Assembly (NCBI GenBank): GCA_018657495.1
Contig: JABHXA010000004.1
Span: forward strand, 147,086 to 211,085
Reading direction: 5' to 3'
DNA from: Fidelibacterota bacterium
GTDB taxonomy: Bacteria > Fidelibacterota > Marinisomatia > SCGC-AAA003-L08 > JACNLC01
Length of the DNA: 64,000 nucleotides
Below the pieces are notes generated by a model. That model saw only the letters and a list, made by a program, of their open reading frames with translations. It made no database searches and had not been told where the DNA came from. Made by a program: the position numbers and the translations under genes. Shown here piece by piece: positions 18,233 through 27,110 of this stretch; within the stretch, counting starts at the first letter, position 1; every line of letters begins with the position of its first letter.

Positions 18233-19183
18233 TTATATTGTTGAGGAGTGTTTCTTGAATTTGCAGATAAAAAATCCTTCGAATATTTTGTCTGGAAGAA
18301 TTCTTATACATTTCTTAACCTGATCATTAAGGATTTTATTTTTCCACGTTTTTAATGGATCTGTAGCAGTTGGCAGATTTATTGATATTGGTTCTGTAGT
18401 TAACACATTTTTAAACTTTTTTAATATGGAATGCACGGTTAACTCGTTTTCTTCTGGTGAAAATGTGCATGTGGAATAGACTAATGTGCCCCCTGGCTTT
18501 AATGATTGTACCGCCGAATAGAGTAATTGTCTCTGTTTTCGGTTCATTTCAAGAATTTTTTTCTTACTCCAATGATGATATGTTTTTTCATCATGAATAT
18601 TGAAACGTGATTCAGTAGTACATGGTGCATCCAGTAATACCCTGTCAAACTGTTCAGGGCAGTTGATCCAGACTGAAATTCCATCTTTATTATATATCGA
18701 GGCGTTAGAAACTCCATTTCTTTCAAGATTTGCCTTTAGCTTATAATATCGGTGCCTCACAATATCTACGGCTGAAATATTTCCCGTATTTTCCATTAAA
18801 GCCGCTATCTGAATTGTTTTGCTCCCTGGGGCAGCAGTCAAATCCAATATATTTTCACCCGGTTGAGGATTAAGTACAATCGGCGGTATAAGGCTGGAGG
18901 GATTTACGATATATATCCTCCCATCACTGGCAAACCTGTGATAGGTAATATCACGACGGTTTTCAGGAGGTACCGAGTAAACTTCCTTGAAACCTGGCAC
19001 TTGACAAATGGGTATCTTCTCCTTAATTAGTTTTTTGTAGGTATCATCGATATTACCTCTCATCGGATTTAACCAGAAAGTAGTGAGATGCCCCTCAGTA
19101 AGATTTGAAAGTATAGATTTATGGTTATCAGGATAGATTTCCTCTAATCTTTCCAGGAATAAATCTGGGAATTGCGAAATCAT
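18233..19183 (-). CDS. RsmB/NOL1/NOP2-type RNA cytosine-5 methyltransferase
   Basis: 316 residues. AdoMet motif D-L-T-A-A-P-G-S-K-T, motif IV D-A-P-C-T and motif VI Y-S-T-C-T-F-S-P-E-E-N-E hold the two conserved cysteines of m5C RNA methyltransferases. There is only a short N-terminal RNA-binding segment and no NusB-like or PUA domain, so it is shorter than E. coli RsmB and closer to RsmF/YebU cores. The target (rRNA or tRNA) is not clear. It ends 13 bases from the convergent DUF255 gene, with no terminator visible between. Confidence 0.88.
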   Translation of the reverse strand: MISQFPDLFLERLEEIYPDNHKSILSNLTEGHLTTFWLNPMRGNIDDTYKKLIKEKIPICQVPGFKEVYSVPPENRRDITYHRFASDGRIYIVNPSSLIPPIVLNPQPGENILDLTAAPGSKTIQIAALMENTGNISAVDIVRHRYYKLKANLERNGVSNASIYNKDGISVWINCPEQFDRVLLDAPCTTESRFNIHDEKTYHHWSKKKILEMNRKQRQLLYSAVQSLKPGGTLVYSTCTFSPEENELTVHSILKKFKNVLTTEPISINLPTATDPLKTWKNKILNDQVKKCIRILPDKIFEGFFICKFKKHSSTI

Positions 19184-19228
19184 AAAATTTCCATTAGAAG
19201 GCAGGGTTGATGCTTAGATTAAGGGGAA

Positions 19229-20671
19229 TTAATTACGTTTTTGTTCAAATACTTTATAGCCCCAAGGCCCTAATTCGAATTCGTCAATATTGTTAAATGT
19301 CACCTTTTCACCTGTAAATATATCTGTAAATTCTCCATTTGGAATATTTAGTCTTAAATTGAACTTTTGCTTTTCACCACTCAGATTAGCCATAACCATC
19401 ACTTTATCTCTGATTTTTCTTCTTTTGAAGGTATATACATAATTGTCTCTGGAATTTAGGATGCGTTGAAAATTACCTCCATACTCTCCATTCCAGATGG
19501 CCAAGTTATTTCGCTTCAAATTATTAAGCTTTGTATAAAATTGACGATACGGACTCTTCTTCCAGTCAATTATATCCTTTGCAAAGAATTTCAACATTTT
19601 TTTTGATCCAACTTCCTGACCGTTGTAAATCAAGGGCATCCCGGGGATTGTATAATTAAGAATTGTGCAAACATCCAATGCATCCCCAAATATATTTACA
19701 GCAGAGTTCTGCCAGGAATTTTCATCATGATTTGAGGTAAACTGCATTCTGTAGGAGTGAATCATGTAGTCAGTTGTATCTTGGTCGATTACTGATTCGA
19801 GACTTTGGAGATATTTACCACTTTCACCTATTGCAATAGATTTTAAAGATTTATAAACTCTCCACGAATAGGTCATATCAAATGCTCTTTGATGGAATTC
19901 AGGGTTTTCAGCTTCTGCAAGCATAAAAACAGCTTTCACTTTATCAAGTTCTTGTCGCGAACGCTCCCAGAATTCTATGGGAACCATACTTGCAACATCG
20001 CATCTGAATCCATCGATATCTGTAGTTTCAACCCAGAACTTCATAGCGTCAATCATGTAATCCTGCAGTTTATTATGATTATAGTTTAGATCAGCAACAT
20101 CACTCCAATCCTTCACTGGTGACTGAAATTTTCTTTCAATATCCCGCGTGTACCATTCAGGATGTTCATTGATTAAATTATTATCCCAGGCTGTATGATT
20201 TGCAACCCAATCTATGATAACATACATTCCTAATTTGTGAATTTCATCAACGAGACGCTTAAAGTCATCCATGGACCCGAATTCAGGATTAATTCCGTAG
20301 TAATCTTGAACAGAATAATAACTGCCTAATGTACCTTTTCTTTTGATTTTGCCAATGGGGTGGATTGGCATTAACCAGATAATTCCAACACCAAGCTGTT
20401 GAATTTTCGGAAGCACAGATTCAAATTCTTTAAATGTCCCGCCAAAAGTAAATTGTCTAATATTTGCTTCGTAAATTGAGAGGTTCTTACTCCAGTCAGG
20501 ATGTTTAACAGCTGTATAAGCAATTACATGGGCGGTGTCTATTGGTTCATCAATATTAAAACTTCTTGTTTTTCTAACACGTGATTTACACGATTGACTC
20601 AACATTGAAATAATAACTATCGTTAACAATATAGTAAATAGTCTGCTGAATTTGATAGCTGTCATTTTCAT
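19229..20671 (-). CDS. Lipoprotein alpha-amylase, GH13
   Basis: 480 residues from the first ATG (20671). GGGAGA sits 1 base before that ATG but 7 before the next one (20665), which is the more likely start. The signal ends in lipobox L-S-Q-S-C. The GH13 regions are complete: I D-W-V-A-N-H-T, II D-G-F-R-C-D-V-A-S with nucleophile Asp225, III M-L-A-E-A-E-N with acid Glu253, IV F-T-S-N-H-D-E-N with Asp316. A C-terminal beta domain with a G-P-W-G-Y motif closes it. A cell-envelope enzyme acting on alpha-glucans; exact bond specificity is unknown. No susCD neighbours. Confidence 0.9.
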   Translation of the reverse strand: MKMTAIKFSRLFTILLTIVIISMLSQSCKSRVRKTRSFNIDEPIDTAHVIAYTAVKHPDWSKNLSIYEANIRQFTFGGTFKEFESVLPKIQQLGVGIIWLMPIHPIGKIKRKGTLGSYYSVQDYYGINPEFGSMDDFKRLVDEIHKLGMYVIIDWVANHTAWDNNLINEHPEWYTRDIERKFQSPVKDWSDVADLNYNHNKLQDYMIDAMKFWVETTDIDGFRCDVASMVPIEFWERSRQELDKVKAVFMLAEAENPEFHQRAFDMTYSWRVYKSLKSIAIGESGKYLQSLESVIDQDTTDYMIHSYRMQFTSNHDENSWQNSAVNIFGDALDVCTILNYTIPGMPLIYNGQEVGSKKMLKFFAKDIIDWKKSPYRQFYTKLNNLKRNNLAIWNGEYGGNFQRILNSRDNYVYTFKRRKIRDKVMVMANLSGEKQKFNLRLNIPNGEFTDIFTGEKVTFNNIDEFELGPWGYKVFEQKRN

Positions 20672-20846
20672 TCTCCCGATATGAGTAGCTTAGTTATTTA
20701 TTTCTTTTGTATCTAAATAATTGTGACTATTTTATAGTTCAATAAAATAAGTCATTGTATAAAAGTGAATAAATTTAATGCTATTATTAAATGTAATGAT
20801 ATTATAATGACATTATTAAAAAAATATAATTAATTAATGGGATATT

Positions 20847-21716
20847 ATGAAATTCTTAAATATTCTTTTCATCATCATATTCGCACTATTCCTTAGTAAT
20901 TGTGAATGGGTAGGTAGTAATTCATGTAGGATTATGACATATAATATTCGATATGACGATCCAAACGCCGGCGAAAATTCATGGGAAAACCGAAAGGGTT
21001 ATGTTATAAGTCTTATCGACTCGTTAAAACCTCAGATATTTGGTTTACAAGAAGCAATGATTCATCAAATATATGATATTCATGAAAAATTGCCCACATA
21101 TAAATGGGTTGGCAATGGTCGGGACGATGGTAAAACTAAGGGTGAATTTACAGCAATATTTTATAATGATGAAGAGCTTGAAATTATCCGAGCCAGCACA
21201 TTTTGGTGTTCTCAGACACCTGGTCTTCCTGGTATTGGCTGGGATGCTGCATACTATAGGACTGTTACATGGGTTGAAATAAAAAACAAAAAAACAGAAA
21301 ATCATTTTATTGTCATGAACACACATTTTGATCATATTGGAGAAATTGCCAGAGTTCAAAGTGCGCGATTAGTAAAAAGGGTGATAAATGATTTATTTCC
21401 AAATTTTCCAGTAATATTGATGGGAGATTTTAATGTGATTCCAGAATCAGAGCCGTACGCCATTATTACCGGTGGAAGCGATCAAGCCGAAGATGACAGA
21501 ATAATACAGGATAGTTATTCAATTGCTTCTGAACGAACTAAATTAACTGGAACATTTAACGGATTTGATATATACTCAGAATACCAATATCCAATCGACT
21601 ATATCTTTGTGACCACAAATATTCAAGTAAACTCTTACCAGGTAGTTAAACAAAAATTTGAGAACCGATATCCCTCAGATCATTTTCCCGTTGTCGTAGA
21701 TGTAAAGTTTGATTAA
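20847..21716 (+). CDS. Lipoprotein endonuclease/exonuclease/phosphatase (EEP) family hydrolase
   Basis: 289 residues. Signal peptide with lipobox L-F-L-S-N-C. The EEP fold motifs appear in order: M-T-Y-N-I-R-Y, L-Q-E-A (metal-binding Glu), N-T-H-F-D-H, M-G-D-F-N-V, Y-P-I-D-Y-I-F-V and S-D-H-F-P-V. Bacterial lipoproteins of this type in FCB genomes are metal-dependent phosphodiesterases or phosphatases of unknown substrate; nuclease or sphingomyelinase-like activity cannot be told apart here. Divergent from the amylase, and ends in a bidirectional terminator shared with the cytochrome operon. Confidence 0.88.
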   Translation: MKFLNILFIIIFALFLSNCEWVGSNSCRIMTYNIRYDDPNAGENSWENRKGYVISLIDSLKPQIFGLQEAMIHQIYDIHEKLPTYKWVGNGRDDGKTKGEFTAIFYNDEELEIIRASTFWCSQTPGLPGIGWDAAYYRTVTWVEIKNKKTENHFIVMNTHFDHIGEIARVQSARLVKRVINDLFPNFPVILMGDFNVIPESEPYAIITGGSDQAEDDRIIQDSYSIASERTKLTGTFNGFDIYSEYQYPIDYIFVTTNIQVNSYQVVKQKFENRYPSDHFPVVVDVKFD

Positions 21717-21756
21717 AAAAAATAGGCAGTCCCAAAATGGAACTGCCTATTTTTTG
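21715..21756. terminator. Bidirectional intrinsic terminator
   Basis: AAAAAATAGGCAGT pairs with ACTGCCTATTTTTT around a loop of 11, A-run on one side and T-run on the other. It serves the EEP gene (plus) and the multiheme cytochrome operon (minus), which converge here. Confidence 0.85.
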
Positions 21757-21781
21757 AATAGAATGAATTAATAATTCATTA

Positions 21782-24700
21782 TTATTTCATCAATAGTACC
21801 TTTTGAATTGATGTGTAATCATTAGATACCATCTTTATCATATATAATCCAGAAGATTGATTTGATGCCTGCCAGGTAATCTGGTGTGCACCGGCACTCA
21901 TGTTCTGATTGACCAATTGAACGATTTCTCGACCCAACATGTCATAAACTGTAATCTTCACATCAGATTCAGTTGGCACGCCGTATGTAATCGTTGTGTT
22001 AGGGTTAAACGGATTTGGATATGCAGGAGACAATGAGTAACTTGCAGGAACACCTGAATATGTTACATCGATACCTTCTTTTGTCCAATCCGTAGCAATT
22101 CCAGAACTGAAGTTCAATACACCATCATATTCAAACAATTGTCCACTTTCAAAAGTAGATCCATTTATTGAGAATATGAGGATTGTATTGTTGTTGTAGT
22201 GAACTTCCCATCCTTCTTTTATGGAAGAAGTTTCAATGGTAAAGTCACCATAAACATCAAACTGTAATCCAGCCAAATTACCATTACTGGTTATGGTAGC
22301 GTTTCCGTCATTAAAACTGACTTTTACTTCGTTCAAAGGATTACTATTCTCTCTAGAAGGGATTGTTAGAATGATATCCACAATAGAAACAACATCAAGT
22401 ACATCAAATGCACCATCATCATTTACATCACCACACCAGTCATCTTCGTTTTGTTCAATTTGTCCGAGAATAATTCCAACTAACCTAACAACATCAAGTA
22501 CATCAACCATCAAATCTGCATTCAAATCACCAGCAACGCAGCCGCTAGTATTCCACCAACTTCCGCCTGGTCCATAGTAACCCATTAGTGTTTCTGCCAA
22601 GGCAACATCAGATGCTTCAGACCAATCAGATAGTGATCCATCTACACCAGTATTGAATAATGGCGTTTCACTATTTTCAATTCCTCTGTGACAGCTAGCT
22701 GCACATGCATTTGGCATAGCATAATCTAGAGTTTTATAAGGTGGAATTGCTTCAAACGTATGAGAATGAATATCATAGTGGATCGCTGATTTGATTGTTT
22801 TTGGATTATGGCATTTTGAACATCTGCTTAATCCATTTTCAGGATCATAAGGGTGATTTGTATGTTCAGAAACAACTGCTCCGATAGCATCAAAGTTTGC
22901 ATCATAATCTGCAATCATCTCTTTAGTAAGATCTTCAAAATGTCCATGACTGGCATGACATGCAAGACATAATGTGTTATTGTCGTTATCTGTTGCAATT
23001 ACAAGTCCGTCATCAACAATTTCAGTTCTAATTTGATGTTTAACATCATTGTGAACATCGTGACATTCGTAACATCTTACCTGATGATAGGCAAATGTGG
23101 GTTTACTTGATTCATAGAAATCAAAATACTGCTGGTGATGTTTTGAAGAACTTTGAACTTCGTCTTCGCTGTTGCCATCACCATAATAACCACCATGATC
23201 TACATAATAGTCACCCCAGGCATCGCCAGTATCCCAATCATGCATATTTTCATCATCATAAGGGAAGTCAAATATTTCATTAGGGAAACTCTTACCACGT
23301 GAGTGGCAGAATCCGCATAAGTCAATTGCCTGACTTGCATCAAGGTCTGCAGGATTAATAATTCCGGCAGGATCACCAAAGTGATTTCCACCAGCACCAT
23401 GACATCTTTCACAACCGGTATTAACCATATCTTCAATACCATCGCCATCAAGGTCGTATGTATTTAGACCCTGGTCGGCTTCCGGGGCGTGAGGTGCATG
23501 TGAAATCCATTCACCATCGGCATTCTGTTCCATGTCAACATATGTTGAGTGACAGCCAGAACATTTCTTATCGTATGATCTTCCCTGACTTGCAATATCA
23601 GATGCAGTTGTATTGGTGTCAAACAGTGGTTGTCCTTCACCATCGTACCATGAATCAGTATGATATGTCACATATTCATCAGTTTTTTCGTTATATTGAA
23701 CTGGTGAGACATAATGTCCAGCAGAATAGGAACCATCAGCTAGTGGTACTTTTAGTACATAACGTTGTTTGTATAATCCGCTACCACCGTACGTAAACTT
23801 AACAAGATATGTTAGTTCACCCATTGTAATGGTGTATTGATCATTTTCAGCATCATATCCAAGAACTGGAGCGTTGACGCCAAGATTTGCAAATGCAGGA
23901 ACGGTTCCAAGATCTAAGCCATCCATAAAGTCATCAACGAGGTTTTCGTCATAATCAGCAACGATGCCGTTGAAATCTTCAAGTGAGTGAGCACCTAAGG
24001 ATTTTGTAATACCATTAGCATGCATAGAATTTCTCCATCCTGATTTGTCATCATGACAGGAAATACATGTTTCTGAACCAACAAAATTATCTTCTGTCAG
24101 AGATGTATGCATCATTCCTGCAAGTCCAACAACTTCGTCAACAGTCTTATTTGGAATATCATCATCGGCTGAATCATTATGACAACCGAGACAAGCATGC
24201 CCAAGATCAAGAGAAGCAGCGCGAGTTTCATCATCTCTTACAAAGGATCCGTCTTCAGTAAACATTGATTCAGTATCAGCTGTAATTTTCAGTATATGTG
24301 ATCTGACATCGCCTTTGAATCCACTTTCACCTCTAGTTGAACCAGATTTTGCAGCATATGCCATATGACAATCGATACATTCCAATTCAGCTGGATGATT
24401 ATTAGTGGCAAGGTGACTTGGGTGGCAAGTTTGACATTGCATTGTAACACCATCACCATCCCAGATAGTTCGTTTATGAGGATCATGGCAACTTACACAA
24501 GTCATGTAATCATGTGCACCCATGTCGTTCCATGTTTGCATTTCGTCCCATTGTTCGTGATGTTTTACAAAACCACCGCTTGCATCAATAGGGGATGCAA
24601 AGTTTCTATTGTGACATGTTCCGCATAAGAAGTTAACATCATTACCATCAGGATCAGCATTTACGCCATCTAATCCATTGCCGTAGTTGATATCAAATTC

Positions 24701-26455
24701 ATAGACCAGGTCAATATCAGCAGGGTCTGTTGTACCTATGTGGCTTCCACCAGGACCATGACATGCTTCGCAGCCAACTCCACCTTCAGCGAAAGTTCCT
24801 AGCTCTTGACCAGGAATCCAGCTACCCTCATCAACAGGACCGGTAGTATGACATCTGAAACAACTATAGTTATAAACCTTGTTTTCGTCATCGGCATGAT
24901 AATTTGCCCATCCAAGGTCTTCGCCACCATAGAAATTGAATTGATTATGTCCTTCACCAGGATTTATTAAACTGCTTGCAGTACCGGCAATGACACCTGT
25001 TTGGTCAACAAAACGTGCTTTCCATCCAAATCCACCGATAACACCAGCGACGTCCATCCAGTCAGCACCAAGACCTGTCATCCAGCCATCCTGGAAATTC
25101 ACGACAAATTCAGGATATTCTGGAGGCATATTATCTTCAATTACATTGAATTTATATGGGTGACCAGAATCGTTCCAGTCATTATAATTTTCGGTGTGAC
25201 AAGCCCAACATGTAGCTGAACCTACATATTCATCATCTGTGTCATCATGAAGAGAGGAGGCAAATAATACCAGCTCATCAGCTGTTTTATTTGGAATATT
25301 ATCTTCAGGAGAATCATTGTGACAACCCAGACAGGCATGTTGAATATCAAGTGATGCAGCGCGAGTTTCATCATCTCTTACAAAAGATCCGTCTTCAGTA
25401 AACATGGATTCTGAACTGGCAGTAATTTTTAATAAATGAGATCTTACATCGCCTTTATATCCGCTTTCACCTCTTGTGGTCCCAGACTTCGCTGCATATG
25501 CCATATGACAATCGATACAATTTAATTCTGCAGGGTGATTATTGTTAGTAATGTGGGTTGGGTGACAGGTTTGACATTGCATGGTTATAGCATCGCCATC
25601 CCATACTGTGCGTTTATGAGGGTCATGACAGCTGATACAAGTCATATAATCATGAGCACCCATGTCGTTCCATGTTTGCATCTCATCCCATTGTTCGTGA
25701 TGTTTAATAAAACCACCACTAGCATCAATTGCTTCAGCAAAATTTCTATTGTGGCAGGTACCACAAAGGAAGTTTACATCATTGCCATCAGGGTCAGCTT
25801 GTACACCATTAAGACCATTTCCATAATTGATATCAAATTCATATACTATATCAATATAATCAGGATCACCAAGATGCGGGCTACCAAATTGCCCGTGTTC
25901 AGCACCTGGTCCATGACATGCTTCGCATCCAACACCCTGTTCCTGGAATGTCCCAAGCTCTTGTCCATCTATCCAGCTACCTTCATCAGCAGGACCGGTT
26001 GTATGGCATCTGAAGCAACTGTAGTTATATTTTTTGTCAACATCATCTGCGTGATAATCAGCCCAACCATGTTCTTCTCCACCATAGAAGTTGAACTGGT
26101 TATGACCTTCACCTGGATTAATTAGGCTGCTTGCAGTACCGGCAATGACACCAGTATGATCAACAAATCGGGCCTTCCAGCCAAATCCGCCAATTACACC
26201 AGATACTTCAGACCATTCTGAACCCAAACCAAGCATCCATCCATCTTGAAAATTTTCAACGAAGTTTGGATATTGGGGAGGATTTCCATTATCAACCACA
26301 TTAAACTTATATGGGTGACCAGAATCTGTCCAATCGGCTAATTTGTCCGGATGACACATACCACATTGTTGTGAACCCACATAGTCTTGTGAGAACATGA
26401 ATCCTGTAAAAACAACTAATACAGTCATCAATTTTGTTAATTTCATCATCTTCAT
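21782..26455 (-). CDS. Giant secreted multiheme cytochrome: three octaheme modules plus dockerin, cohesin-like and T9SS domains
   Basis: 1557 residues, signal peptide at 1-22, start ATG behind AAAGGAAA. There are 23 CXXCH sites plus one CX3CH (C-A-A-S-C-H). They fall into three aligned groups of eight: module 1 residues ~25-409 (first Cys31), module 2 ~410-790 (Cys416), module 3 ~791-1250 (Cys797). Modules 1 and 2 are near-identical; module 3 is divergent but keeps the heme order. Then come a dockerin pair (D-L-N-A-D and D-V-N-D-D-G-A-F-D calcium loops, ~1300-1368), a cohesin-like beta domain (~1375-1465) and a T9SS type A sorting domain (Y-P-N-P-F-N-P, ~1468-1557). It should be exported and fixed to, or released from, the cell surface, where up to 24 hemes could conduct electrons. 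No partner porin or inner-membrane quinol oxidase is in the window. The electron donor and acceptor are unknown. Confidence 0.9.
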   Translation of the reverse strand: MKMMKLTKLMTVLVVFTGFMFSQDYVGSQQCGMCHPDKLADWTDSGHPYKFNVVDNGNPPQYPNFVENFQDGWMLGLGSEWSEVSGVIGGFGWKARFVDHTGVIAGTASSLINPGEGHNQFNFYGGEEHGWADYHADDVDKKYNYSCFRCHTTGPADEGSWIDGQELGTFQEQGVGCEACHGPGAEHGQFGSPHLGDPDYIDIVYEFDINYGNGLNGVQADPDGNDVNFLCGTCHNRNFAEAIDASGGFIKHHEQWDEMQTWNDMGAHDYMTCISCHDPHKRTVWDGDAITMQCQTCHPTHITNNNHPAELNCIDCHMAYAAKSGTTRGESGYKGDVRSHLLKITASSESMFTEDGSFVRDDETRAASLDIQHACLGCHNDSPEDNIPNKTADELVLFASSLHDDTDDEYVGSATCWACHTENYNDWNDSGHPYKFNVIEDNMPPEYPEFVVNFQDGWMTGLGADWMDVAGVIGGFGWKARFVDQTGVIAGTASSLINPGEGHNQFNFYGGEDLGWANYHADDENKVYNYSCFRCHTTGPVDEGSWIPGQELGTFAEGGVGCEACHGPGGSHIGTTDPADIDLVYEFDINYGNGLDGVNADPDGNDVNFLCGTCHNRNFASPIDASGGFVKHHEQWDEMQTWNDMGAHDYMTCVSCHDPHKRTIWDGDGVTMQCQTCHPSHLATNNHPAELECIDCHMAYAAKSGSTRGESGFKGDVRSHILKITADTESMFTEDGSFVRDDETRAASLDLGHACLGCHNDSADDDIPNKTVDEVVGLAGMMHTSLTEDNFVGSETCISCHDDKSGWRNSMHANGITKSLGAHSLEDFNGIVADYDENLVDDFMDGLDLGTVPAFANLGVNAPVLGYDAENDQYTITMGELTYLVKFTYGGSGLYKQRYVLKVPLADGSYSAGHYVSPVQYNEKTDEYVTYHTDSWYDGEGQPLFDTNTTASDIASQGRSYDKKCSGCHSTYVDMEQNADGEWISHAPHAPEADQGLNTYDLDGDGIEDMVNTGCERCHGAGGNHFGDPAGIINPADLDASQAIDLCGFCHSRGKSFPNEIFDFPYDDENMHDWDTGDAWGDYYVDHGGYYGDGNSEDEVQSSSKHHQQYFDFYESSKPTFAYHQVRCYECHDVHNDVKHQIRTEIVDDGLVIATDNDNNTLCLACHASHGHFEDLTKEMIADYDANFDAIGAVVSEHTNHPYDPENGLSRCSKCHNPKTIKSAIHYDIHSHTFEAIPPYKTLDYAMPNACAASCHRGIENSETPLFNTGVDGSLSDWSEASDVALAETLMGYYGPGGSWWNTSGCVAGDLNADLMVDVLDVVRLVGIILGQIEQNEDDWCGDVNDDGAFDVLDVVSIVDIILTIPSRENSNPLNEVKVSFNDGNATITSNGNLAGLQFDVYGDFTIETSSIKEGWEVHYNNNTILIFSINGSTFESGQLFEYDGVLNFSSGIATDWTKEGIDVTYSGVPASYSLSPAYPNPFNPNTTITYGVPTESDVKITVYDMLGREIVQLVNQNMSAGAHQITWQASNQSSGLYMIKMVSNDYTSIQKVLLMK
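24086..25228 (-). repeat. Octaheme module 2 (tandem duplicate of module 1)
   Basis: Residues ~410-790 of the cytochrome. It lacks the short G-Q-F-G-S-P-H insertion found after the third heme of module 1, which explains its slightly smaller size (1143 bases to the next module). The same eight hemes occur in the same order with the same flanking residues. Confidence 0.85.
25229..26383 (-). repeat. Octaheme module 1 (tandem duplicate of module 2)
   Basis: Residues ~25-409 of the cytochrome. It shares long stretches with module 2 at both protein and DNA level, for example the segment coding N-P-G-E-G-H-N-Q-F-N-F-Y-G-G-E and the segment around D-D-E-T-R-A-A-S-L-D. The first cysteines of modules 1 and 2 are 1155 bases apart. 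Confidence 0.85.
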
Positions 26456-26471
26456 TTTCCTTTCTACTTTT

Positions 26472-26870
26472 CTAATTATACAATTCGTGAGGTGAAATAT
26501 TTAAAGCGCCACTTAGCACTTCGGATAAGACTAATTCACTTACCGGCTGTTGCTGATAATAGAATGTTCCTTCGTCATATATCTCACCGCCGACTTGAGG
26601 ATCAAAATCTTTGCTTATAACAATCAGAGGAAGCTTGGGCCTAATTCGTCGAATAATTTTTATCCATTTAAGACTTTCCTGCTCCAATTGATCGCAATCA
26701 AAAACAATTACCGAAAACCCATTATCCCATACCTTTAAGAGGTAGTCAGAGATATCTGGATTAGATTCGAATTTCAAGTTCAATTCATCGCCTGATTTTT
26801 TAAAAACGGCAGTGAGATCAGCGTCTTGAGTTAAAATGATTCCTTTGTAATATTTCATTTTTGTTAACAT
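26472..26870 (-). CDS. Degenerate receiver-domain protein
   Basis: 132 residues, 16 bases upstream of the cytochrome gene and behind a sigma-54 promoter. The fold pattern is that of a response-regulator receiver: V-I-V-F-D-C-D at strand 3, P-L-I-V-I-S at strand 4, then an alpha-4/beta-5 segment. But the N-terminal acidic pair is missing and the conserved lysine of strand 5 is replaced (Y-Y-Q-Q-Q-P in place of x-K-P), so normal phospho-switching is unlikely. Possibly a protein-interaction module for the adjacent kinase or for assembly of the cytochrome. The start is ATG 26870 or, perhaps better, ATG 26858. Confidence 0.65.
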   Translation of the reverse strand: MLTKMKYYKGIILTQDADLTAVFKKSGDELNLKFESNPDISDYLLKVWDNGFSVIVFDCDQLEQESLKWIKIIRRIRPKLPLIVISKDFDPQVGGEIYDEGTFYYQQQPVSELVLSEVLSGALNISPHELYN

Positions 26871-26885
26871 TTTCGCCTGTATATT

Positions 26886-26901
26886 GGCAATTATAATGCC
26901 A
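26886..26901 (-). promoter_or_regulatory. Sigma-54 promoter of the cytochrome operon
   Basis: Read on the minus strand: TGGCATTATAATTGCC, with GG-N10-GC spacing exact. Transcription would start near 26875, only about five bases before the first ATG of the degenerate receiver gene, or 17 before the second. Two symmetric elements 105-210 bases upstream look like activator sites. Confidence 0.72.
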
Positions 26902-27005
26902 AAACAGATATTTATATCGTTTAAAATTATATTATTTAACTATTTGATAATAAAAGAATAATGTAATGTTCTGGTAGGAGTCGATTTCCTGGGAGACGAT
27001 TCAAC

Positions 27006-27023
27006 TGTGACATGAATGACTCT
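27006..27023. promoter_or_regulatory. Candidate enhancer-binding site, distal to the 26.9 kb promoter copy A
   Basis: TGTGACATGAATGACTCT, an imperfect copy of the palindrome at 27093-27110 (TGTGACATGCATGTCTCA on the minus strand). It is 105 bases upstream of the -24 element, a normal distance for an NtrC-type activator. Confidence 0.5.
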
Positions 27024-27085
27024 AAATTGATCAGTGATAACGATAAGCAACTATAATTACACATGATAAGAAAGAATTATAAAAA

Positions 27086-27110
27086 GTCACAGTGAGACAT
27101 GCATGTCACA
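27086..27110. promoter_or_regulatory. Candidate enhancer-binding site, palindromic copy B
   Basis: The core GACATGCATGTC (27096-27107) is a perfect palindrome, extended to TGAGACATGCATGTCACA with a single mismatched pair. A further TGTGAC half-site overlaps on the left (GTCACA at 27086-27091). Probably the binding site of the NtrC-type regulator encoded just upstream at 27362-28756. Confidence 0.6.

Noticed and set aside
22340..22560. Dockerin taken as evidence of a cellulosome
   Set aside because: Dockerin-like pairs are frequent in secreted FCB proteins; no cohesin scaffold or cellulase cluster is in the window.
25535..26125. Long plus-strand open frame (196 residues) antisense to the cytochrome
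   Set aside because: Reading frame opposite a repeat-rich gene, composition odd and no Shine-Dalgarno; a shadow of the real gene.
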